Positions 25,811-33,451 of a stretch of DNA of 64,000 nucleotides are shown piece by piece; position 1 is the first letter of the stretch, and every line of letters starts with the position of its first letter. This stretch comes from Kiritimatiellota bacterium (GTDB lineage: Bacteria; Verrucomicrobiota; Kiritimatiellia; JAAZAB01), in NCBI GenBank assembly GCA_026398415.1, contig JAPLSY010000019.1:1-64000 (forward strand), given 5' to 3'. A program made the translations under genes and the position numbers. Under the pieces are notes generated by a model, which ran no database searches, was not told the origin of the DNA, and saw nothing but the letters and a program-made list of their open reading frames with translations.

Positions 25811-26614
25811 ATGGAAAAAAGTAAAGCAACAATGTTGCCGAGTGTTGATTTCTGCGGGCTCAAGGTGACGCGGCTCGTCCTTGGCGCCAATCCGTTTGCA
25901 GGCTACAGCCATCAAAACGAGAAGCGCGACAACGAGATGCAAGCGTACTACACGATCGAACGTATCAAGGAGACCTGGGCGCGCGCGGAAGCCGCCGGCA
26001 TCAATACGATGGTTACAAACAACACGAGTAGCCACGTCGTTCAAGCGGCGCGCGAGTACCTGGGTAATGGGGGAAGGCTCCAGTGGATTACGCAAGTCGG
26101 TGTACGCAGCCAGCCCGAGATGATCAAAGCCATTGACGAAGCGGTGGACATCGGATGCAAAGCGCTTTATTTCCATGGCGCCCATACAGACGATGCCTTC
26201 ATCAAAAAAGACGATAAAACATTACGGACCTGGTGCGATCATGCCCGGTCGCGTGGCGTGCCCGTGGGGATGGCCGGCCACGCTCCGGAAGCGCATTTAT
26301 GGGTGAACAGCCTGGACATTGTCGATTTCCACGTTGTGTGTTTTTTTAACTGCGGCAGTTTGCATGATAAAAAGGGCAATAGATTCAAGCTGAAGGACAT
26401 GGGCCCTGCGGTCGAATGCGTACGCCGGATCAAGAAGCCATGCATCGGCTACAAGATCATGGGTGCGGGCCGGATCGACCCGCGCATGGCGTTCGAATAT
26501 GCTTTTGAACACATCAAGGCTACGGACGTGGTAAATGTCGGCATGTACCGCGGCGATAAAGACAACATGCTCGAAGAAAACGTTGCCATGGTCCGCGAAA
26601 TTCTTGGCGGCTAA
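25811..26614 (+). CDS. Aldo/keto reductase-like TIM-barrel protein, uncharacterised
   Basis: A 267-residue protein opening with FCGLKVTRLVLGANPFAGYS, which recalls the start of aldo/keto reductases. Later strands also fit a barrel (TMVTNNTSSHV, ALYFHGAHTDDAF, GVPVGMAGHAPE, PCIGYKIMGAGRID). The usual AKR tetrad (Asp, Tyr, Lys, His) cannot be placed with confidence, so it may have another activity. The ATG at 25811 follows AAAGGAAGA; an in-frame ATG at 25772 lacks a site. It is the last gene before the ROK regulator. Confidence 0.6.
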   Translation: MEKSKATMLPSVDFCGLKVTRLVLGANPFAGYSHQNEKRDNEMQAYYTIERIKETWARAEAAGINTMVTNNTSSHVVQAAREYLGNGGRLQWITQVGVRSQPEMIKAIDEAVDIGCKALYFHGAHTDDAFIKKDDKTLRTWCDHARSRGVPVGMAGHAPEAHLWVNSLDIVDFHVVCFFNCGSLHDKKGNRFKLKDMGPAVECVRRIKKPCIGYKIMGAGRIDPRMAFEYAFEHIKATDVVNVGMYRGDKDNMLEENVAMVREILGG

Positions 26615-26698
26615 GGCGCCGAGTATCAGCGGCGTGTCAGTGTCAGACTTAAATATTAAACATTCAGCTTCGCAACCAGCTATGGAAAAGAACATAAA

Positions 26699-27862
26699 AT
26701 GCTGAAGCTAAATGGAATATACGCTTGCAATCATCCCCGCATGCGGCGGATGAACGAGGTCGGCATGTTGCGCCTTCTCAGGGTGCGTGGTCCCATGTCG
26801 CGCTGCGAACTGGCCAAGGCCCTGGATTTGGATACCAAGACGTTGACCAATGTCAGCCGGGATTTGCTGAAGCGGGGCTTTGTGGAATCCGTGGGAATCC
26901 GATCGGCGGTCCGGGGGCGGCCTAACGAGTTGCTGAAAATCTGCGGGACCCGCCTGCAGGCTGTTGGCCTGCACGTGGAGGAGCATCAGCTGACCGGCGC
27001 CCTGATATCGCTGGATGGCCAGATCATCCAACGACGCCGGGTTGCCCTTAGTCTCAGGGATAGTTCATCCCGGCTGGTTGCCAAAGTGAAGGGCATTATC
27101 CGGGCGTTGGTTAGATCGGCCCGTGTGCCGGTGCTGGGAACCGGTCTTACCTTTCCCGGTATTCTGGACTATTCCAGTCGAACGATCGTTGCCTGCGCGC
27201 ATCTACCCCAATGGAAAGGAGTTCATCTCGATGACTTGGGGGCGGCGCCATTATCGGCCATGAGTTATACCGGGGCCAAGGCTTTGGCGGAACACTGGTA
27301 TGGCGCCGCGCGCAACACGGATGATTTTCTGCTGGTGGATGCGGGCGAGGGGATTGGATGCGCCCTGGTGAACGGCGGTCGCATTGACACGCGGCGGCGG
27401 TATATCGGCGGGGAACTGGGGCATACGGTGCTGAATCCGAAGGGTGATCTCTGCGGCTGCGGCCGGCGGGGATGTCTGGAAACGGTGGCGTCGCTCAGCG
27501 CAATTCTGAAGCGCTCCGGCGTCGCTCCGGCAGTGTCCGGCGCGGGATCCTCCTTGCTGGCGCTGCAACGGCGTCTGTCGTCCGGTGACCGGGCAGCCGT
27601 GCGGGCTGTCAAAGACGCCGGCCGCGCCCTGGGCCTGGCTTTGGCCAACCAGGTCAATGTGTTGAGTCCTTCCCGGATCGTTATGACCGGCGAAACCTTC
27701 GAGTTGAGCGGGGAATTCATGGCGGCGATTCAGGTGGCGCTGGCGGCATTCGTCCTGCCGGCATATTACAAACACCTGAAAGTGATGCAAAGCCAGTTGG
27801 GCCGGGATGCGTCCCTGCTGGGCGCAGCGGTGTTGATTCTCCAGGCGACGTTTGATGCTTGA
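26699..27862 (+). CDS. ROK-family transcriptional regulator
   Basis: A 387-residue repressor-type protein. Residues of about 18-75 form a winged helix-turn-helix (VGMLRLLRVRGPMSRCELAK onward), and the rest is a sugar-kinase-like ROK domain with the zinc motif CGCGRRGCLE near residue 257 preceded by the conserved GELGHT. The phosphate-binding VDAGEGIGCALV is present. ROK regulators of this length bind operator DNA and respond to sugars or sugar phosphates, so it may control the flanking clusters. Its start lies 84 nt after the preceding gene; an ATG with weak ribosome site is used. Confidence 0.9.
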   Translation: MLKLNGIYACNHPRMRRMNEVGMLRLLRVRGPMSRCELAKALDLDTKTLTNVSRDLLKRGFVESVGIRSAVRGRPNELLKICGTRLQAVGLHVEEHQLTGALISLDGQIIQRRRVALSLRDSSSRLVAKVKGIIRALVRSARVPVLGTGLTFPGILDYSSRTIVACAHLPQWKGVHLDDLGAAPLSAMSYTGAKALAEHWYGAARNTDDFLLVDAGEGIGCALVNGGRIDTRRRYIGGELGHTVLNPKGDLCGCGRRGCLETVASLSAILKRSGVAPAVSGAGSSLLALQRRLSSGDRAAVRAVKDAGRALGLALANQVNVLSPSRIVMTGETFELSGEFMAAIQVALAAFVLPAYYKHLKVMQSQLGRDASLLGAAVLILQATFDA

Positions 27863-27925
27863 CCTTGCTGTCTATAGCGTCTTTGAAAATTATTTTCGGG
27901 GAAGCGGAATTGGAGAAAAGAAGTC

Positions 27926-28798
27926 ATGATTTGTTTAACGGGCGATGTGCATCACGACGGTCTGCGGACTAATGAACAGTTGTTTCTTGCGCCACGAAAA
28001 ATTTCCGAAGTGGCCATAACGCTTGATTATGTCCGCTTGTGCGGAAAATACGATGTCAAGTGCACATTATATGTTACCGGGCGCACGCTGGCGGATCAAT
28101 GGGAAGCTTTCCAGCCGGTTACCGCCTCGCCGCTGGTGGAAATCGGCGGGCATACCTATGCCGGTTTGCCGCAGGGGGCGTGGGTAAAACTTTTGTCCCG
28201 GTTAAGCGGGGAAAAAGCCTGTTCGCATTCATCCTCGCCCGGCACTTGCTCCAGTCAAAAACGGGATGTTGCCCGGATGTTGGAAATAGCCCATCGGCGG
28301 TTGGATAAGCCGATTGTATCGTGGCGCAGTCATGGCCTGGTGCGTGACCGGCATACCTATGGTATTCTGGCCGGCGCCGGAATCAAATTTATTTCCGACG
28401 ACCTCAACTGGCACCAACTATTGCCGGAACGGCTTCCGCAAGGCCTTATTTCACATCCGATGAACGTCATCATGGATCATGACCATCTGTTTCACGCGCA
28501 CCGGAATCCCGAATATGTTGCCCGGCAGCAGCGGCCGTTTCCCGACGACCCGGCCTCGGGATCATATACGATTGAAGACTGGGGCGCCTTGGTTGAAAAA
28601 CAAGTCCGGGCTATTGAAGCAAAGGGCGGGGTGGCTACGGTTTTAATGCATCCGCTTTGCATGTTCGCCGCCGATGGCTTTAAAACCATGGAGCGTTTGC
28701 TGAAACAATTTTCAAAGTTTAAGACAATCTGGGCCAGCGAAACGGAAAATTATTTAACGCCGTTATCCAAGGAGTTTAACCAAAATGCTGAAAAGTGA
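27926..28798 (+). CDS. Polysaccharide deacetylase-like protein
   Basis: A 290-residue protein with a NodB-like barrel outline: CLTGDVHHDG near the start in place of the usual TFDD, KCTLYVTG as strand 2, EIGGHTYAGLP near residue 72 with a metal-type His, WRSHGL near residue 134, and TVLMHPLCM near residue 240. The second His of the normal H-x3-H metal pair is not seen, so metal binding may be altered. No signal peptide. Relatives remove N- or O-acetyl groups from sugars or hydrolyse cyclic amides. Its 3' end overlaps the next gene by 14 nt. Confidence 0.7.
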   Translation: MICLTGDVHHDGLRTNEQLFLAPRKISEVAITLDYVRLCGKYDVKCTLYVTGRTLADQWEAFQPVTASPLVEIGGHTYAGLPQGAWVKLLSRLSGEKACSHSSSPGTCSSQKRDVARMLEIAHRRLDKPIVSWRSHGLVRDRHTYGILAGAGIKFISDDLNWHQLLPERLPQGLISHPMNVIMDHDHLFHAHRNPEYVARQQRPFPDDPASGSYTIEDWGALVEKQVRAIEAKGGVATVLMHPLCMFAADGFKTMERLLKQFSKFKTIWASETENYLTPLSKEFNQNAEK

Positions 28799-29921
28799 CA
28801 TCCATAAACGGGCAATGGCGAAATTGGAAAATCTGATTGATCTCGATTATGTAACCGAAGTCGAGGCACGTCATATTGCGCTCTGGGAAGGAAAGCCTTT
28901 TGACCGGTTGCCTTGTATTGTTGACATGCCGACGCCAAATGATTGGCCGACTTATCCATTCACCGAATGCTGGGATGATATTGAGAAAAACTTTATGACC
29001 TGCATGGGAAATGTGTACTCCGGCGCCCTGCTTCGGGACGACCGCACCTATCATATTGAACCGGAATACGGCGTCGTTAATATCCCCGAGCTCCTCCAAG
29101 TGCCTTCAGTGGTTACAAACGAGGGCAATTCCATGTCCGAGGGGTTGAATGATGCAAATAAGATCCGGGAACTTGTCGCGCGCGGCATACCATCGTTTGA
29201 TTCGCGCCTTAACCGCAAGGTGGAGGCATTCGAGGATTTTGCGCGCACCGTCTTAAACCAGTACAAAAAACTTTCACAATGCGTGCATTTAAATGTGCCC
29301 AACCTGCAGGGGCCATTCGATCTTGCCTGCCTCGTCTGGGGGCGCGAAATTATGACCGGGCTTTACGATGAGCCGAAGCTTGTGGAAGACCTCCTCGACC
29401 TGGTCACCGACACCTACATCCAATATGGCATTTATCACAAACGGCGGATTGGCGCGCCCATGGATTCAGCCTGGCATGCTGCCGGTGTCCGGTTGGTGCA
29501 CGGAGGCGTGCGGATTTGCAACGACTCAGCCGTGCTGGTTTCGGGCGAAGTTTATCGTTCCCTGATTAAGTCCCGTGATTTACGCGCTTTTGCGCCGTTC
29601 CATGGCGGCTGGGTGCATTATTGCGGGAACGGCAATCACTTTGTCAACGATCTCCTCGATATGGAACCGGTCCACTATCTGCATTTAGGCAATCCTGATA
29701 TGCACGACATTCTCGCCCTTGCCCGAAAAATAGCCGGCAAGGACAAAGTGCTGGTGTGGAGCGGTTCCCTTGATAAAATTCGTGAGGCCTGTGAAATCAC
29801 CGGCTATACCCGCATTCTGGCGCTTCCGGAGAACCGTTATGGCGGCAAAAATCTTGACGATGCCAAAGATCGCCTTGCGCGGGCAAGAAAATTTCAGGCC
29901 ATAAAGGCCGCCACGTGGTGA
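28785..29921 (+). CDS. URO-D-superfamily protein with partly kept metal motif
   Basis: A 378-residue URO-D-fold protein of the methyltransferase-like branch. The metal motif H-x-C-G is present (WVHYCGNGNHFV near residue 283), unlike the two copies at 14213 and 15325, but the later Cys of the GCG motif is missing (LALPENRYGGK). Other landmarks are LNVPNLQGPFDLACLVWG near residue 168 and GVRICNDSAVLVSGEVYR near residue 240. AAGGAG lies 13 nt upstream of the ATG, inside the previous gene. It heads a tight run with an aminotransferase and a DapB-like dehydrogenase. Reaction unknown. Confidence 0.8.
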   Translation: MLKSDIHKRAMAKLENLIDLDYVTEVEARHIALWEGKPFDRLPCIVDMPTPNDWPTYPFTECWDDIEKNFMTCMGNVYSGALLRDDRTYHIEPEYGVVNIPELLQVPSVVTNEGNSMSEGLNDANKIRELVARGIPSFDSRLNRKVEAFEDFARTVLNQYKKLSQCVHLNVPNLQGPFDLACLVWGREIMTGLYDEPKLVEDLLDLVTDTYIQYGIYHKRRIGAPMDSAWHAAGVRLVHGGVRICNDSAVLVSGEVYRSLIKSRDLRAFAPFHGGWVHYCGNGNHFVNDLLDMEPVHYLHLGNPDMHDILALARKIAGKDKVLVWSGSLDKIREACEITGYTRILALPENRYGGKNLDDAKDRLARARKFQAIKAATW

Positions 29922-29982
29922 ATAAGGCCACCGAAAGTTTTTATTAAACGCAAACAGACACAAAGAAAGGAACGCTAGCAAA

Positions 29983-30909
29983 ATGAAACAAAACAGACTG
30001 GTTTATTTAAACGGCAAAATGATTCCCGAAGATAAGGCTGCAATTTCAATCTTTGACGTGGGCTTTCTTTACGGCGTAACGCTTTATGAATCGCTCCGCA
30101 CGTTTAAACACCGTTATTTTCTGCCCGACGAACACTGGCTGCGCCTTAAACGCTCGCTGACTTATGCCGGCCTGTCGGATCTTATTGACCGCCGTCAATA
30201 TGACGATATCCTGCAAAAGGTGCTGGAAAGCAATATTCACCTGACTGACAAGGCGGACGACATCTGGGTCAACTTCCAGGTTACGCCCGGCAAGACTTTC
30301 CCCATGCCGCTGATGGGACAAGCAGACAAGACCCCTACGATCCTTGCCTATAGCTGCGCCATGCCGCATCGCGAATGCGCGCGGTATTACACGGAAGGCA
30401 AACATGCCGTAACCTCGCTTTTCCGTTCACCTCCACCGCAATGTTATGAACAGAGGATGAAGAACCGTTCGCGGTTTCCTCATTTTCTTTCAAAACGCGA
30501 TGCCGACCGGATTGACAAGGGCGCCTTTGCCCTGATGCTGGATACGGATGGGTTCATTGCCGAGGGCACCGGCGCCAATATCTTTTTTGTCATGGATGGC
30601 AAACTGTATACGCCCAAGTCCCGTAACATTCTGGTTGGAATCAGCCGGCAATATGTGATCCAACTGGCAAAAAAACTGAGAATGAAGGTGATTGAGGATG
30701 ATCTGACCCTTTATGAGGCCTATAATGCCGAGGAAGCCTTCTGGACAACATCATCCTATTGCATTCTTCCGATTTCCATGATTGATGGCAGGAAAATCGG
30801 GAGGTATTATCCCGGTCCTGCAGCAAAACGTCTGCTCTCGGCGTGGAGTCGTGCTGTCGGTCTCGATATTGTTGGCCAGGCCCGGAAGTTTGGTGACAAA
30901 CCTGCATAA
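29983..30909 (+). CDS. Class IV aminotransferase
   Basis: A 308-residue PLP enzyme of fold type IV (branched-chain / D-amino acid aminotransferase and aminodeoxychorismate lyase family). It begins VYLNGKMIPEDKAAISIFD, has FLYGVTLYESLRTF near residue 28, the likely PLP Lys in QRMKNRSRFPHFLSKRDAD near residue 157, the PLP-contacting Glu in FIAEGTGANIFFV near residue 190 and AFWTTSSYCILPI near residue 246. The ATG follows AAAGGAACG. Together with the DapB-like dehydrogenase next door it suggests metabolism of an amino compound. Confidence 0.85.
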   Translation: MKQNRLVYLNGKMIPEDKAAISIFDVGFLYGVTLYESLRTFKHRYFLPDEHWLRLKRSLTYAGLSDLIDRRQYDDILQKVLESNIHLTDKADDIWVNFQVTPGKTFPMPLMGQADKTPTILAYSCAMPHRECARYYTEGKHAVTSLFRSPPPQCYEQRMKNRSRFPHFLSKRDADRIDKGAFALMLDTDGFIAEGTGANIFFVMDGKLYTPKSRNILVGISRQYVIQLAKKLRMKVIEDDLTLYEAYNAEEAFWTTSSYCILPISMIDGRKIGRYYPGPAAKRLLSAWSRAVGLDIVGQARKFGDKPA

Positions 30910-30927
30910 AAAAGGAAAGGAAAGAAA

Positions 30928-31932
30928 ATGGAAAAAATCAAGATAGTGCAGATTGGCATGGGGCCCCTTGGCCAGAAAATCACAAGGTACCTGCTTGAGC
31001 GCCGGGAGGCATTTGAAATTGTCGGAGCAGTTGATGTCGATCCTGAGAAAGCCGGCAAGGATCTTGCGGAAATATGCGGCCTGACCCGAAAAATTGGCGT
31101 CAAAATCTCCCCATCCCTGGCAAAGGTTCTTCGTAAAACCCGTCCGCAGGTAGCCCTGCTGACGACCGTCTCGGATATGAAACGCATTACACCCCAGATT
31201 GAAAACATCGTGCGCCATGGAATAAATGTGGTCACTACCTGTGAAGAACTGTCGTTTCCCTGGAAGACTGCCCCAAAATTTGCCCGCCAGATTGATGCGG
31301 CGGCACGGCGGCATAAAGCCGCGGTGCTGGCTACCGGCGTGAATCCGGGATTTCTGATGGATTTCCTGCCAACCACCCTGACCGGAGTCTGTCAGAAGGT
31401 TGAGCGGATTCGCGTCTCGCGGATTCAGAACGCGGCGTTCCGACGGGTGCCTTTCCAGCGGAAGATCGGCGCAGGCCTGACGCTGGCCGAATTTGAGGCC
31501 AAAAGAAAACAAGGGACATTGCGGCATGTCGGTTTGACCGAATCCATCGGCATGCTTGCCGACAGGATGGGCTGGAAGCTTGACAAAATCGAGGACATTT
31601 TGTCGCCGGTCATAGCCGGGAAAGAGATTAGAACCAAAGCAATGACCGTCAAACGCGGCATGGCGGCCGGCGTTCAACAGATTGGCAAAGGGTTGGTCAA
31701 CGGCCGGCTGAAAATAGAGCTGGTGTTTCGCGCGTCCGTTGGCGAGCCGGAGTCACGGGATACCATCGAAATTTTTGGCGAACCAAACATCGTCTCGACC
31801 GTCGTGGGCGGCATCAATGGCGATGTGGCCACCTGCGCAATTGCCGTCAATGCAACCAGGCAGATTCTGCGTGTTGCTCCCGGCCTGCACACCATGACCG
31901 ACGTTCCCGTGATTTCATTTTTCGCGAGGTGA
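30928..31932 (+). CDS. DapB-like / 2,4-diaminopentanoate dehydrogenase-family protein
   Basis: A 334-residue NAD(P)-dependent enzyme. The N-terminal Rossmann fold reads IKIVQIGMGPLGQKI, followed by VGAVDVDPEKAGKDL. The mid-region VVTTCEELSFPW and LATGVNPGFLMDFLP match the family that includes 2,4-diaminopentanoate dehydrogenase and dihydrodipicolinate reductase. The former deaminates an amine oxidatively in ornithine fermentation. A strong purine-rich site precedes the ATG, and the stop overlaps the GTG at 31929 of the next frame. The exact substrate is not readable from sequence. Confidence 0.75.
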   Translation: MEKIKIVQIGMGPLGQKITRYLLERREAFEIVGAVDVDPEKAGKDLAEICGLTRKIGVKISPSLAKVLRKTRPQVALLTTVSDMKRITPQIENIVRHGINVVTTCEELSFPWKTAPKFARQIDAAARRHKAAVLATGVNPGFLMDFLPTTLTGVCQKVERIRVSRIQNAAFRRVPFQRKIGAGLTLAEFEAKRKQGTLRHVGLTESIGMLADRMGWKLDKIEDILSPVIAGKEIRTKAMTVKRGMAAGVQQIGKGLVNGRLKIELVFRASVGEPESRDTIEIFGEPNIVSTVVGGINGDVATCAIAVNATRQILRVAPGLHTMTDVPVISFFAR

Positions 31933-31934
31933 AA

Positions 31935-33251
31935 ATGAATATCCTGTGGATTCTGGAAGACGCCTTGCGGCCGGATCACATGGGTTGTTACGGATATTCC
32001 AAAAAAACGACACCGCATTGCGATCGGCTGGCCGCGGAAGGCGTGCGGTTCGAAACCGCGATCGCCACCGCGTCACATACATTGCCGCCGCTTATTTCGA
32101 TGATCATGGGACAGTGGGCCGCGACGCACGGCATAGTCAATCCGAAGCGGTTTTCAAAGTGGAAAAACGAGAAGCTATGGCAGGGAATCCAAACACCGCT
32201 TCATGTTTTAAGCGACCAGGGATTTTTGATTGACGGCGAACTGGTTTTGCGCTGGAAACCGCTGGGGTTCGAACGCGACACGGCGGGTGATGATATTGAA
32301 AAATATTTTCAACTGAACCAGGGGCGGCCATGGTTCTTTTTTGCCGAACCATATCCGACGCATTTGCCGTATAATCCGCCGGAAGAATATTACCGGATGT
32401 TTCTGGACCCGAGCCTGCGTCCGAACCAGGGCGCAAATGACCGGTTAAAGGTGGTCAGGTCGCATCTCATTGTTCATCCTTCGGGTGTCATCAGCAAACT
32501 GGAAGCCGGCGAGAAGGATCCTCTTCCGGATAATGCGTCGGATGCGGCTCATAAAAGGACGGCCGGCACAGTTGACCTTTTGCCGGAAGACAAACCGTTC
32601 GTACAGGCCTTATATGATGGGGAGGCCCGTGTTTTTGATGACCTGGTCGGCCGCTGGATCAACAAGCTGGAAGAATTGGGCATTCTGGATGACACCCTGA
32701 TAATCGTCACGGCCGATCATGGCGAGGAACTGATGGAACGCGGACATGTTGGTCATTGTTCGTGCAACCTGAAAGGCACGCTTTATGATGAATCCATTAA
32801 AGTGCCGCTGATCATGCGTTATCCGCGAAAATTACCGCAGGGCAGGATCATTCAGCGACAGATCTCGCAAATCGACATCATGCCGACCGTCTTTGATCTG
32901 CTTGATCTGCCCAAGCCTTCCTGCATGGATGGTCGTTCGACCTTGCCGATGATCAACGGCAGGTCGGTTGAATTCAGGGAAGAAGTATATGCGCAAACAA
33001 CACCGGCCGGCTGGCAGGCCCTGGAAAATGACGGCCGGGAAATCTGGTGTGTCCGGACGGCAGAATGGAAACTGATTTTATATACAACCGCAGATCGTCA
33101 TGCAAAGCGCTGGGAACTGTTCGATCTTAAGTCCGATCCGGCGGAAATCAAAAACCTTTTCGATCAACGGCAGGATATTGTCGACGGCTTGATGCCAAAA
33201 CTAACCGCATATCTTGAACGGGCGCTACGGCCTATTCGCAGGCGGCATTAG
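31935..33251 (+). CDS. Sulfatase-fold (alkaline phosphatase superfamily) hydrolase lacking the formylglycine motif
   Basis: A 438-residue cytoplasmic protein. It starts NILWILEDALRPDHMGCYGY, the usual sulfatase opening with the first metal Asp, and has VTADHGEELMERGHVGHC near residue 255 with Asp-His metal ligands. At the nucleophile position true sulfatases have Cys/Ser-x-Pro-x-Arg; here the site reads SHTLPPLISMIMG, so both the convertible Cys/Ser and the Arg are absent and Thr is the likely nucleophile. It may be a phosphodiesterase or phosphatase rather than a sulfatase. The ATG at 31935 sits 3 nt after the upstream stop; a GTG at 31929 is also possible. Confidence 0.75.
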   Translation: MNILWILEDALRPDHMGCYGYSKKTTPHCDRLAAEGVRFETAIATASHTLPPLISMIMGQWAATHGIVNPKRFSKWKNEKLWQGIQTPLHVLSDQGFLIDGELVLRWKPLGFERDTAGDDIEKYFQLNQGRPWFFFAEPYPTHLPYNPPEEYYRMFLDPSLRPNQGANDRLKVVRSHLIVHPSGVISKLEAGEKDPLPDNASDAAHKRTAGTVDLLPEDKPFVQALYDGEARVFDDLVGRWINKLEELGILDDTLIIVTADHGEELMERGHVGHCSCNLKGTLYDESIKVPLIMRYPRKLPQGRIIQRQISQIDIMPTVFDLLDLPKPSCMDGRSTLPMINGRSVEFREEVYAQTTPAGWQALENDGREIWCVRTAEWKLILYTTADRHAKRWELFDLKSDPAEIKNLFDQRQDIVDGLMPKLTAYLERALRPIRRRH

Positions 33252-33401
33252 ACGCTGTCTACCGGCCTGTGGAATGCCCACGGCGGTCCTACCAACAATG
33301 TGCTCGTGGACGCCCAAATTCATTGAAAGACTAAACCGTTCCGTGTAGTGGTCCAGGCCGGATACAAATAGTCCCAAGACAAAAAACCACTTTTGATGAA
33401 G

Positions 33402-33425
33402 GGCAGGAGGTTGGTTCCTCCTGCC
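33402..33425 (-). terminator. Hairpin terminator candidate after the sialidase-like gene
   Basis: A perfect 9-bp stem GGCAGGAGG/CCTCCTGCC with a 6-nt loop lies 27 nt beyond the minus-strand gene ending at 33452. On the minus strand a T-rich tract (GTGGTTTTTTG) comes about 10 nt further on, so it is a plausible but not ideal intrinsic terminator. The remaining gap from 33252 shows nothing recognisable. Confidence 0.5.
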
Positions 33426-33451
33426 TGCTCTACCCAAATCCCGTCGCATCC

